The position numbers were made by a program, and so were the translations under genes. The notes beneath the pieces were generated by a model. It searched no databases. It was not told the DNA's origin and saw nothing but the letters and a program-made list of their open reading frames with translations. Shown one piece after another: positions 42,241 through 52,763 of a stretch of 64,000 nucleotides of DNA. The stretch's first letter is position 1, and every line of letters begins with the position of its first letter. Source of the stretch: Euptelea pleiosperma (Eukaryota > Streptophyta > Magnoliopsida > Ranunculales > Eupteleaceae); contig CM068547.1 of NCBI GenBank assembly GCA_035048495.1, positions 21,955,913 through 22,019,912 of the forward strand, read 5' to 3'.

Positions 42241-44485
42241 TTCTAGTTGAGGTGCTATTTTGGATATATCCAATGCTCTTAAGAAATTTGAGGTGGTGAA
42301 ATGTTTCCCATATTTTAAGAATACATATGAAAATCTTTTCTCTACTAAGATTCGAAATTTTTAGTCTGATTATGGTGGCGAATATTGTTGGGAAGAAAGA
42401 ACAATAAAACAAAGATGCAAACAAACCACAACATAGAGATTTACGTGGTTCCTTCTAGATTGAGGTACGTCCACAGATTCACACCGATTCCACTATGCTC
42501 TAGGGCAAAAAAGAATACATACAATACAAGATTAGGATACTTGTCTCTCACCAACAGAGGTATATATAACCCCAAGACGAAATTAGGGTTTCCGTATATC
42601 TATATGAGAATTACGGAAATGCCCTCAGGAAAAAGTCCTCCCAAGCATCATCAGTCTCTACATAACACAACAAATATATTATCAAACTTCTTGGAAAATT
42701 TCTGTTAAACCGTTGCATTTCACATTGATTCTCGTACTGCTCACATCTCTAAATAGAATGGTTCCTTTTGGATTAAAGTAGGATGCCTAAAACCTCCCAA
42801 CTTGAAGCTTTTACTACAATAGTGTTTTTAATTAATTGTCTACTCCACCCATTTTTTGAAGGGAATCTCTTTCTTATTAAAATATATTTTGTTGGATTCT
42901 GGGTTAGTCTTTTCTTCACAAGTTTGGGTCATGTTGTAATCTTACTTGGTTTCTTACAACATGATGAAGTTGGAACCCAAGACAAGCCCTGTATTTTCAC
43001 TTGCTATAGGCCAAATTACAAAGGCTACAAGTGCCTAGATCTTTCTTCTGGACAGGTAACATTTCTCATTATGTTGTATTTGAAGAGATTTTGTTTCCTT
43101 TTATGGGTATTCTCTCTCGGCCAACTTCACCAACACACTTGGAGATGATCTATCAAGGGGCAATCTCAGGACACTCAATGATATGAGCTTTTTGTGGACT
43201 CAACTGTTGGCTTCTTCATTACTCTCCTCTAATTCGCCACTCTCCATTGTTAATACCGTCAATAGACGACAACATTGAATTCCTCTAGTCCATCTTTCTT
43301 TTGGCTAATGTGTTCCCAGTCTTGTCGTCCAATGTTCCATCGTCTATAACTTTCTTTAGTCTTCTATACAAACTGTGGCTCCTCTTCCTTCACGCACACA
43401 ATTTACTCATCATATGGTTATGCGTTCTAGGGATGACACTTGTAAAGCTAATGTGTTCCTTCCCATTCGTCATTTGGTTCCTCAATGATTTCTCTCCCAT
43501 CTTCATGATAATGTAGAGGTTGAACCCATCTACATAACACAAGAGGTAAAAGATCCTTATTGAATAGCATGGGAAAGGATCCTCATTGAGTAGCCGCCAT
43601 GCAATACGAATTTGATGTTTTACTTCTCGCACTTGGTCCTTTTTCTCTAATCGACAATATGAACCTTGTCCGTTGTAAATGTATGTTCAAGCTCAAAAGG
43701 CACGTTGATGGTGCTATAAGTCGCTACAAGACTCCACTTGTTGCTAAAGGATTCTCTCAACAATGTGGCTCGACTTTGATGAGACTTTCAGCCCAGTAGC
43801 CGAGCCCACTACTATTTGGACGGTTCTTGCGATTGTAGTTTCCCGCGGCTGACATATTTGACAACGTAATGTTAACAATGCGTTCTTTCTTGATCTTCTA
43901 CATGAAAAGGTTTTTATACGCACCCCCTCATCTTTGAATTTCTTAGATCCTCAATATCCTAACCAACATCCATTAGCTTCACAAAGCAATTTATGACCTC
44001 AAATAGGCTCCATGTGTTTGGTTTGCAAGGTTCAACTCCTACTTACTTGAAATCATTTTCAAGTGTGCTTGATTTGACACCTCTATGTTTGTTTGTGGAT
44101 CATTTTATGGTGACATCATTCTTCTTCTCTAAGTCGGTGACATCATCATTACTAGCACCAATATGAAGCCTTTTTTACTCATTCATCGTTGCAAGAGATT
44201 TGATAAAAAAGATCTTGGTAATATTCATTATTTTCCTTGGTATGGGGTCTTTCGCTCTAAGGAGAAGTTGCATCTCACTTAAATGAAGTACATTTGATCT
44301 TCTAAATAGTCTTAGATGTTGGATGCCAAGCCTGTATCCTTGTGGATGTAGTAGGCTTTAAAATTTCTTTCAGAGATGGTGAACCTCTCTCTGATGCCAC
44401 CATGTATCATAGTCTTGTTAGTGCATTGCAATATCTCACCATGACTTGGCTGGATATCACATATTCTTTCAATCATGTGTGTCAA
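42241..44485 (+). pseudogene. Older copia: integrase end and reverse transcriptase, decayed
   Basis: 42270-42388 has the integrase core end ('KIRNF.SDYGGEY', the D-x-GGEY box). After a block at about 42389-42710 the integrase resumes, 'EAFTTIVFLINCLLHPFF' (42803 region) and 'YRPNYKGYKCLDLSSGQ' (42998). RT follows in broken frames from about 43500 (VKDPYxIAW-like, then SRYKTPLVAKGFSQQ) to 44480 ('LQYLTMTWLDITYSFNHV'). Heavily mutated, with many stops. Confidence 0.75.
42389..42710. mobile_element. ~320-bp LTR-like insert in the old copia integrase
   Basis: Begins TGTTGGGAAGAAAGAAC after 'GGCGAATAT' in the integrase core and ends near TCTGTTAAAC before the integrase resumes. Contains GTGGTTCCTTCTAGATTGAGG, an LTR-like phrase, and TATATATAACC. 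No clear target duplication. Tentatively a solo LTR. Confidence 0.45.
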
Positions 44486-46568
44486 TGTCACGCCCCCAAA
44501 TCTGATATCTGGTCGTGTCGACCTTTCTCGTATCTTGAGGCGTGATCTGATCATACAAACGCGCAGTTAAACAAAACTGGTATCACGATGCAGTGAAAAT
44601 ACATCGGATAATTTTTTTTCATTTTGTTTAAACAATCTATAGGATGAAACACACTTTATTGACATATTAATAATATCAGAGGATCTCTTGCCTCAATCAA
44701 AACCATAATATGTCCATCCAAAAGAAAACATTGTATATATGTCGTACTTCCACATACATGTACTAAACGGTCAAAAGACCACATATCTCATGTATCATTC
44801 TACAAGATAGAAGAATTAAACAAAATATAACATCGTCTCTAATACAAGTCTATCAACAAAAATGCTGGAAGTATCAAACCAACTTCCCCTTATCCCTTCC
44901 TGAAAACAAAACATTTTAAACCGATGAGCTAGGGCCCAGTAAGTACATCCCTCGTGCGAAAACCACTTAAATCAACGACTTTTGTTTATTTTAAAACAAA
45001 CTTGCAAATGCGTTTCACATGTAATTCGATAAAACTCAATTCTCTGTCAATTACTTTCGTATAACTCCGAATACAAGGATGACCTCTCACATAACAGTTA
45101 ACATATCTCTTATCAGAATACCCGTGACCATTGCTATACAGTCAAACTTTTGATTCTGATGTATTCGATACCAACATTCCATCGGTTCTAATGTACGATG
45201 TCAACACTTTTAGCCTACAAGTAGACTCCTTAATGTGCACACTAATTGTTTCATTAGGTATTCTCTCTCCGGATTCCCTAATTTCCTTTTAGGTATAAAT
45301 ACCCGAGGGGTCTCATGAATGAGATAAAGCCTCTCCTTTAGGGGACTAGAACCCCAAGGGGTCTTAAAGAAGTAAGACAACGCTTGATCCTTTAGGGGAC
45401 TAGAACCCTAAGGGGTCTCAAAGCAACATGACAACGCCTGATTCTAAGTAATCTGATATTCTAGATTCCCGATCGCATTCTTATTCATGTTCTTAATCGT
45501 ATTTATATGCATAAAATATTAATGTTTGTAGAAATATCTTTATATGTATAACATATATATTCTAGCATTTTTTTAAACTAAAAATAGGAACATTTAAGCC
45601 CTGTTAATATTCTAGAAAGTAAGTACACATAGAAAACGGATGAAAAACACATATATCTCCTTTTGAATGATTTTGAGTATGAATGCATCTAACTAAACTA
45701 GATTACACATGTTCTCATCTATTACAATTTCATGCTTGTAAGAGTACAAGAAATCATCAATGCATTTACACATTTCATGTGGAAAATATAAGAATAGAAA
45801 TTTTTTTCTTTACTAAAATTAACAGATAATAGGAATAAAATCTTCAGATATTTTTCCTAAAAATAATAAAATTTCCTAGAATTTTTCTACAATATTCTGA
45901 GAATTTTCTACTATTTCCAAAATAAAATAACATTTATAAATAAATAAATAAAGAATTAATTAAAAAAATAAATAAAAATAATTAACTAATAAATTAATTA
46001 TATAAATAGAGGCATAAAATAAATAACTATGTACTTACCTGTGAATATGCTAGAATCTCAAATCCTTGAACCTCTTACGATACGGCACGACTCTCGAGGT
46101 AGCGCGCATCTCGAAGTAGTGGGCCCCACAAAAAGCTTTTCAAATGATATCCTGAATACTTTTAGGACTTCTTAAGAATTTTCTAGAATTTCTTCTAGTT
46201 GAAGGATTTTTTTTGCAATTATTCTCACTTCAGGGGTTAGAATACAAATACCTAAACTAATGTATTTTTTTCAAGGCATGGCCTTGTATTTATAGAGGTT
46301 CAAAACTCAGAACTTTTCACTCCTTTCCAACGTGAGACTAAAATTTTGAACATTTCTTCTTTTTAAATTTTTTTGATATGTAACCGAAACATTTTAACTT
46401 AAAATGTCGCCCATATGCAAGTACAATAACTTTTGACTCGTAAGTCCGATTTGGACAAACTTGATACCAATAGAAAGCTATTGTTGAGACCTTTAAAATG
46501 ACATATATAGTAAGTTCAAAGTATTATAAAAACTCTACTATAATATTGTTAGAAATAGGGTCATTACA
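44486..46568 (-). mobile_element. Solo gypsy LTR (2083 bp), minus strand, with TSD GTCAA
   Basis: TGTCACGCCCCC...GGGTCATTACA is the reverse complement of the TGTAATGACCC...GTGACA LTR family. Flanked by GTCAA at 44481-44485 and 46569-46573. Same internal features inverted, including the GAGACC/GGTCTC repeats around 45305-45430. It splits copia RNase H. Confidence 0.9.
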
Positions 46569-46573
46569 GTCAA

Positions 46574-47140
46574 TTTCTGCATGCTCCTACTGCGGTGCAC
46601 TTTACAACCATCAAAAGGATTCTTCACTATTTAAAAAGCACTCTGGGGCTTGAACTGGTTTTTTGTTCTAGTAGTGACTTCTCCATCATTTCTTATTCTA
46701 GCGTAGATTGGACTGGTTTCTTAGATGATCGGTGTTCTACAACTGTGGCTGCACTTTTCTTGGTCCAAATCTCATTTCGTGGACATCAAGATACAATCTA
46801 CGGTCTTTTGGTCCAGTGCTGAAGTAGGGTATTTGCTTGGTTGTTATCACCACTGATGATGTGACTTGGGTACATTAAATTCTTGTCATATTATATCTTC
46901 ACCTTTTTTGTCCCCACTCTCTATTGTGATAATGTTAGTGCTACCTATCTTGCTGTTAATCCCATGCTTCATTCTCACACAAAACACTTAGTAATTGATT
47001 GCCTTTGTTTTTTGCAATAAGGGGTAGCTCATGAGTTCTTCTTGTTCTTTTCGTTCCAAGCATTGACGAGTTAGCCAACATCTCTCCGCTTCTCGATTTT
47101 GTCTTCTTTGTGCCCAAGTGACATGATCAGCTTGCATGGG
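46574..47140 (+). pseudogene. Copia RNase H end of the older element
   Basis: 46595-46822 reads 'HFTTIKRILHYLKSTLGL' and 'YSSVDWTGFLDDRCSTT', the copia RNase H region continuing from 44485. It degenerates and ends before an LTR start at 47141. Confidence 0.8.
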
Positions 47141-47330
47141 GTGTTAGAGAATAATATTCTCATCTCATGATTTTACGTATCTCATGTTTACTGTTGGATA
47201 TAGATATTGTATAAGAGGTAGTATTGTCTTTTAAACATTTATAAATACTTGCACTAAACTCTAGAGAGGGTTATTGTGCTTCACAACTTCTTGTGCTCTT
47301 TCATTAGTTGCTTACTGCAACTTCTTTAAA
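47141..47330 (+). repeat. Copia 3' LTR remnant just before RhoGAP exon 2
   Basis: TGTTAGAGAATAATATTC follows GCATGGGG. Contains GGGTTATTGTGCTTCACA, also found at 29985-30008. Lies ~75 bp before exon 2, so copia DNA reaches almost to the splice acceptor. Confidence 0.55.
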
Positions 47331-47404
47331 GCTTTGGCAGTTCTGTATGTGCGTGTGTATTTTATATATTTTCCTCTGATTGTTTGGGAGAAGTTTTATT
47401 CCAG

Positions 47405-47679
47405 GGGTCAAACTTAAAGAAGCTGGGCAATCGGCTGGAACATTTGTGGGGGAGGTTGCAAAGGATGCAAAAGGCAATGTTTCTGATGTGGCAGGGCGAG
47501 TTGGGTCAATGGTGAAGAGTCGATGGTCCCTTATTCAGCAGGCCACACAACGGCCAGGATCAAGAGATGCCATGCAGGAACGTCTTCTTACTGCTGCTGC
47601 TTCAACTGGCACACTGCTGAGGAAGGGCATTTCCGAGACAAAGGACAAGGTTGCTGTAGGGAAAATGAAAGTTGAAGAG
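47405..47679 (+). CDS. RhoGAP-family protein, exon 2
   Basis: The acceptor TTTATTCCAG precedes 47405. The exon encodes 'VKLKEAGQSAGTFVGEVAKD' and on to 'RKGISETKDKVAVGKMKVEE', an amphipathic, Lys/Ala-rich N-terminal region conserved in the plant At5g61530-type RhoGAPs ahead of the GAP domain. The donor GTAATC follows at 47680. The in-frame ATG at 47380 lies in the intron and is not the start, since exon 1 supplies it. Downstream frame to 47844 is intron read-through. Confidence 0.92.
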
Positions 47680-49892
47680 GTAATCATCTGTAGAAGTAAA
47701 AATGGTGAAATCTGGTCTTTATCTGAACGATCAATTACTCCAAAAGTTACGATGGATTATTCCAAAGGGATTTCCTTTTATTTTCATTGCTACTGCTTTG
47801 ACATGCCTGAATATTGTGTCACTACAAGTAATTTGCGTGTCTAGTAAAGAAGTACTTAAGCTGGCTAAATATGTTTGAAAATCTCAAAAGAGCTAAAGAA
47901 TCACTAATTGATCTGTGCATGCCACATGCCTCCAGTACAGGCATGACTTTGCACGTTGACCCTCTCAACTAGAAGAGTTCCTTGTGTGGATTTCTGAGAT
48001 TGCATTGAGTTTTCTGGAATCTCAAGTTACTCTTATTCGTTCTGAGATACAAAATTTTATTGCAAGTAGGAAAATATTGAAAGACCACCTATTTTGCATT
48101 CCTATGGTGGGCTTGGACCCTACATATGGAAATGGGATAGCTCTACTTCTAGTTAGACGAAGTATGAGCTGCTGAATTTATTTTTCCAGGGGTGTGGCCC
48201 AACATAAGAACTTCAATCTCAGGAACATAGGATCCCTATCGCCAGGAGGGCCTACATAAGAAAGTAAAAGAATTCCTCAAGTTATTAAGAATGCTTCCGC
48301 AACCAGCATTATAGGATTAAGCCCACCGGAGACATCAAAGTTCAGCTTACCAAATCCATTCCTGGGCCTAATCCAGTAGAATAAAGGCCTTTTGAGGTAA
48401 ATCTGTCTCTAATGATTGTGGTTATCCCATCACCATGTCAAAAGAAGAGGTCTCACTGGAACAAGGAGGGTCAGGACACCTTCCTTCACCACTCCCCATA
48501 TAATACAACTACTAATTGGAACTGCATTCAAGTTATCTTGTTAAAAGTTTGTCTATTCCACTCGTACCAGAAAAAGAGGTTTAGAGCAACCTTGTCTTAC
48601 CCCCTGGGAGTTTCCACACTGGTCAATGATGGCAAAGGCAGCCTCCATATCTATCTAAAGTTCAAGCAGAAACACTGTCATAACTGTTGATGTGGACTGC
48701 ATGAGCCAATGAAACATGGTTTCCACCCATAAACCTCTAAATCCATATGAAATTGGATGGAGAAGAATGCGATGCCAAAGTTGGTCAGCTACAATACTCT
48801 TGTTCCTGATGACTATTCAAGCGAAAGCCAGAGCTCTAACACTGAAACCATTAAGGCCTTCGAGAGGTCTCTTGCAGTCAAGATTACACCTCTCTGATCG
48901 GCTCTTAAAGAAAGACCTAACCCTAAATGATCTTGGAGTTCAATAATCCAAACAACCAAGTGCCATGTCATATTAATCTGAATATACTCCCCTAAGACCT
49001 TTTGGAACAGATTTTTCCCACTACACCAATTCTGGCATAACTGAGGTCATCCTAAATGTGTATTTGTCTACCCCTAAATACAAGTTCATCCTGCTACCAG
49101 CCTACCAGTAACAGCTCCCTGTTCCAGCAAGCCAGTGGCATTTCTTGTAATTGTAGTGATCTAGGCAAAGCAAAGTTACTTTGACAGACTCGGGAGAAAT
49201 ACTTTTTCTCATAGGCAAGTTCCATTGTCTTCAGCACTTGCAAGAATTCATGCTGAGACAGAAAAAAGATGCAGTTAGCTGTAGATGCCTCGAGTAGTAT
49301 TTCCGTACCATTTCTGGTAATATTCAGTAGAGTTGATATAACTGAATGGAACAAGTTGCACTGGTTTGTATTACTCCTCAACTTCCTATATATATATATA
49401 GAATTTCTAACAGGACTATATTTGAAACATGCTTTAATATAAACTAGTGGGCGGCATGTGATTAACATGCAAATTATTAAGATGCATAGGTTGTAGTTTT
49501 TGAAAATATAGATACATGGTAAGTAATTTAGTGATAATGAAGGGCTGTATTGAAAATATATTAATTGCATGGCAAGTAATTAAGTAGTTTAATAGGGCTG
49601 TTTTTCAATGACTGATTATTTGTATTAAAGCAAATACGGTGAAGGGACAATTTAATAAACTAATTAAAAATTTTTTTTGGTAGAAAAGATCTCAGGACAT
49701 TTAATGAACTAATAGGTTGGCTACCAAAAAATGAACTAATAGGTACTAGGTGAACGTGTGTGGTGTTACTGCAGTTTGGCTTTAAATAGTAATTGATTGT
49801 GATAGTCTTATTTGACTTTGAAATTTAAAATCTGTGAGTTAAGATGGTGACTACTTGTCTAATTATGTATCACAATGGTGCTTTTCTTTCAG
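47680..49892 (+). other. RhoGAP intron 2 (2.2 kb)
   Basis: Bounded by GTAATC and TTTCTTTCAG. Contains a minus-strand LINE-type remnant (48190-49100) and a TATATATA run at 49389-49400. Confidence 0.85.
48190..49100 (-). pseudogene. LINE-type RNase H and C-terminal remnant, minus strand
   Basis: Minus-strand translation near 48330-48380 reads 'GFGKLNFDVSGGLNP', matching the W.PPxGxxKLNFDGSxxGNPG start of the plant LINE RNase H domain, followed by LLSYVGPPGD-like residues at 48200-48250. Sequence to the right (48400-49100) has shifted zf-RVT-like pieces. Short and broken. Plus-strand open frames here are shadows. Confidence 0.5.
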
Positions 49893-49955
49893 GTGGCAAA
49901 GAAGACTGCACAAAAAAGTAAGAGTGTTCTGAATAATATTGAGCGTTGGCAGAAG
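49893..49955 (+). CDS. RhoGAP-family protein, exon 3
   Basis: A 63-nt exon (21 codons) reading VAKKTAQKSKSVLNNIERW..., preceded by CTTTTCTTTCAG and followed by GTGCTT. It continues the Lys-rich N-terminal helix and joins exon 2 in phase 0. It is too short for an ORF listing. Confidence 0.88.
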
Positions 49956-50042
49956 GTGCTTAATGTTGTATTTCAAAGGAAGTAGTCAGTTTTGCATGTA
50001 GTTGCATGTTTTAAAGTTGTTACCTTGTCTTTCATTTTGCAG

Positions 50043-50061
50043 GGTGTTGCAAGCACTGATG
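50043..50061 (+). CDS. RhoGAP-family protein, exon 4 (19-nt microexon)
   Basis: Between TTTTGCAG (to 50042) and GTGGGT (from 50062) lie 19 bases encoding GVASTD plus one base. The leftover G joins TA of exon 5 to give Val, producing GVASTDVFGVPIE, the start of the RhoGAP domain in this family. The phase fits on both sides. The next intron (50062-52145) carries gypsy debris. Confidence 0.82.
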
Positions 50062-52145
50062 GTGGGTTCTATATGGAGGAAGAATTGTATCTTCATTGTT
50101 ATTTTGATCTTTTAACATTGATGGCTTCACTTATGTTTCGCAGTTCTTTTTCAGTAGTTTAATCATCTTATTTCTGTAGAGCTAAGCATCTGAATTTTCT
50201 GTGAGTAGAAAAAGGTAATTGTATTAAGGATGCAGTCCCATGCAGAATCAAACTGTATTGCTACCCCCCAATGCTGAGCAAGTTGGGCGAGTCGCTCCCA
50301 ACTCCGTCAAAATATTAATTTTATGCTTATTAAGTCTTCCTAAGGTAAGTTAGGCTAAGATGTAAATTATAAAGCTAAGTCCCCCAGGTAGTATTCCTTT
50401 TCGGCCAAGTCTCCCGGGTGGTATTCCTTTTCGGTCCGACTGCCTCTTTGTCTTTGGTGAGAGGCTCTATTTATAGATGTCGTAAGGGGGTGTAAAAGGC
50501 TGGAATTTCCCTTTTATGCGGCAGCACAAGTGTTGACACCCCTTCTGAGCTGTCGTAATGTTATTGGACATAAGGTTAGTAAGGGAATCTGACAAACCTG
50601 CGTGTGCTTACTGTCGCAGGTCTCTGTTACGAGGCACTGATGGATTCTTGTTAAGATGCCTCGGGTTGGCCTCCAAGATGAGTTGCTCGTAGGGTGCTAT
50701 TGTTATGAGAGGGCGGTCCTCCTGCAGCAGTGAAAAGGAATCCATATGTCTCGTGCCCTTTCTCTCTTGGCCCTCCAATCCTAATCTCATATCCCCTCGT
50801 GTTATGTGGCTGCCACATGGGGTGACTAGGTTGTCATGGCAGGTCCATGTCGCCAACTCATCGGCTGTTATCTACATTTAGTCCCCTGCATGCTGAATGC
50901 TCTGAAAGCTTCTTCGGTATAGGACACCATCTTCGACCGTGAAGCGTTTGGCATGTTTTTGAAGTTGAAAGGTGGCGAAATTATTCGAGGGGAGGATGCC
51001 ATTTTGAAGGAATGACAGGTATGGCATATGCTAATTAGTTGTGTGATCTGTTTGATGGGCTTCTGCTGAGTGAGACGGGGCTTGGCAGTTGGGACAATTA
51101 TTCTATATGGATCGAGAGTGGTATCTCATCTGAGGCCAATAGTAGCTAATAAGATATTGAAGGCATCGATATAATGGAATATCTGGGCTTTGTCCATAGA
51201 TGTTGTCATGAACTTGGCTGAGCACAGCTTGAGCCTCGACATCATCTATATAGCAGGATAGGACACCAGCTTGACCATGGTGATAAAGCTCGCCGTGGAG
51301 AAAGGACTTCGTTGTTTTCAAGGGTAGTTAATGATCAGCCGGGGAGGAAGAAAGTTTTTTGATTATAAGGCGACACCGATCCTTAGTGTTGTTGTCAGAG
51401 AGGGGTGTGTGAAGCCAGTGCCGATGGATGGATGTTCAAAGAGTAAAGGTTCATACAAAAAGCTATAGTAGTCCACGAGGATCATCTCTAACATTTTACT
51501 TTTTAGCTGCTTGAGGCTAAAATAGTTCCCACCTATGTTTTGATGAAATGGTGCCCAGGTGGGTTCCTTTTTGAGGCCTTGGACAGGATCTAGTGTACGG
51601 ACATGGATTTCAATGTGCATATGACATTCTTTTTGCAGCCAATGGGAAATGCGATGATCAATTAGTTTTTTAAGATGCATCAAGTAGCAATATGTTATGA
51701 AAACTGGGAAATACACATTACGTTTACCTTAAGAAACCCTGAGATAACAGGATCACAATGTACAACATTCATGCAAAACCGGGAAGCTTTGGTCCGTGAG
51801 GTGATTGCAACATTCATCGACAGAGTTCTTTTGATGAATTACTAACAAGGGTTGGTTAGAGCATTACAAACAAAGCAGCTTACTGTATTTTAGTAACAAG
51901 CAAACTAACTAGCTTCCAAATTGTGTAACAAAGAGTAGAAAAGTACAATAATTATACCGAATTCTATTTCAGCACTTGTAAAGATAGAGTTAATGTGTAA
52001 TGTCATTGTGGATGCCTTGATGGAAACTGTATATCCAATTGCATATGGAGTTGTTAGATAATTTGTTGTGTGAATTATTATTCACCTACATATTTTTACA
52101 GTTGGACTGAAGAGAATTCATTCTGATTTCCATTTTTCTTCCTAG
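50062..52145 (+). other. RhoGAP intron 4 (2.1 kb) with gypsy remnant
   Basis: Donor GTGGGT, acceptor TTCTTCCTAG. Contains LTR-like DNA (about 50220-50990, with CTCTATTTATAGATG as a probable TATA region) and a minus-strand gypsy fragment. Confidence 0.85.
50990..51720 (-). pseudogene. Gypsy RNase H-integrase linker fragment, minus strand
   Basis: The minus frame 51103-51321 reads 'LYHHGQAGVLSCYIDDVEAQ' then 'VLSQVHDNIYGQSPDIPLYR' and 'YYWPQM', the H...H zinc-binding start of gypsy integrase (LxRCL...LxEvHxGxCGxHxG...G(Y)YWPxM). 51363-51716 gives a further open stretch in the same direction, which I do not recognise. Pol is otherwise missing. Confidence 0.7.
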
Positions 52146-52244
52146 TATTTGGAGTTCCAATTGAGATAACTGTACAGCGGCAACAATCTAGCAGGCCCAT
52201 TCCTCATGTTTTGGTCAAATGTGCAGATTACCTTATACTCTCAG
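52146..52244 (+). CDS. RhoGAP-family protein, exon 5 (start of GAP domain)
   Basis: A 99-nt exon with acceptor TTCTTCCTAG and donor GTGATT. It encodes VFGVPIEITVQRQ...IPHVLVKCADYLILSG, the first helices of the RhoGAP fold (FGVPLE...IP.ilvkcv.yL...G). Phase 1 at both ends. Confidence 0.9.
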
Positions 52245-52335
52245 GTGATTGATGTGAATAGAAAATAAAGTTAATACATTTTACATTCCTGAAAACAATC
52301 TCTGGGATGCTGAGGGTAATATTATTTTCTTTCAG

Positions 52336-52413
52336 GATTGAACTCAGAGTACTTGTTCAAATCTGAAGGAGATAAAAAGGTTATTCAACAATTGATTTCA
52401 CTGTACAACCAAG
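52336..52413 (+). CDS. RhoGAP-family protein, exon 6 (arginine-finger segment)
   Basis: A 78-nt exon with acceptor TTTCTTTCAG and donor GTATCA. It encodes LNSEYLFKSEGDKKVIQQL, the region equivalent to the canonical GLxxEGIFRxSG loop. The arginine-finger position holds Lys (LFKSEG), so classical GAP chemistry may be weak or absent; I recall Lys in the Arabidopsis homologue as well. The exon continues VIQQLISLYNQ. Confidence 0.9.
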
Positions 52414-52518
52414 GTATCACCTTTTGAAAGATTTCTCAGCTCAGCTAGAGACTTAAAGTGTGGATGTAATCATGTTCTGCAATTCTTGTGATCCGGTGAC
52501 TTCAATTATACTTCACAG

Positions 52519-52763
52519 ATTGGAATGCATCGATTCCGGAGGGTATAAACCCAGCTGACGTTGCGATTCTAGCTAAGTGTTACCTTGCTAGCCTTCCTGA
52601 GCCACTTATAACATTTGAGCTTTATCATGAAATCAAAGTTGCTCGTTCCAGCATACATGCAATGAGAAACATATTGAAGAGGCTTCCAAATGTAAACTAC
52701 ATGACACTGGAATTCATCACTGCACTCTTGCTCCGTGTGAGCCAAAAATCGCCTCTTAACAAG
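52519..52763 (+). CDS. RhoGAP-family protein, exon 7
   Basis: A 245-nt exon with acceptor ACTTCACAG. It encodes DWNASIPEGINPADVAILAK, then CYLASLPEPLITFELY (the conserved KxYLRxLPEPLxxxxLY helix) and NVNYMTLEFITALLLRVSQ, ending ...LNK, where the family continues with MDSRSLAMEM-like residues. There is no GT donor at this point; the junction AACAAG|GCAGGC would be a GC-AG intron. The last exons are not found up to 64000, so the gene continues beyond the window. Confidence 0.88.

Larger units (their letters stand above)
29852..47404 (+). other. RhoGAP intron 1, 17.55 kb, filled with nested retrotransposons
   Basis: Bounded by GTAAGC (29852) and TTCCAG (47404), with matching phase of exons 1 and 2. 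It contains copia remnants of both orientations and three insertions of one gypsy LTR family. Only a few hundred bases at either end are not assignable to a transposon. Confidence 0.85.

Noticed and set aside
42783..43148. Possible novel membrane protein (hydrophobic open frame)
   Set aside because: Its residues align with the copia integrase end (EAFTTIVFLIN, YKGYKCLDLSSG); hydrophobicity comes from decay.
47380..47404. ATG at 47380 as start of the RhoGAP-like protein
   Set aside because: The bases before 47405 form a splice acceptor, and exon 1 at 29791 supplies a conserved N-terminus in matching phase.
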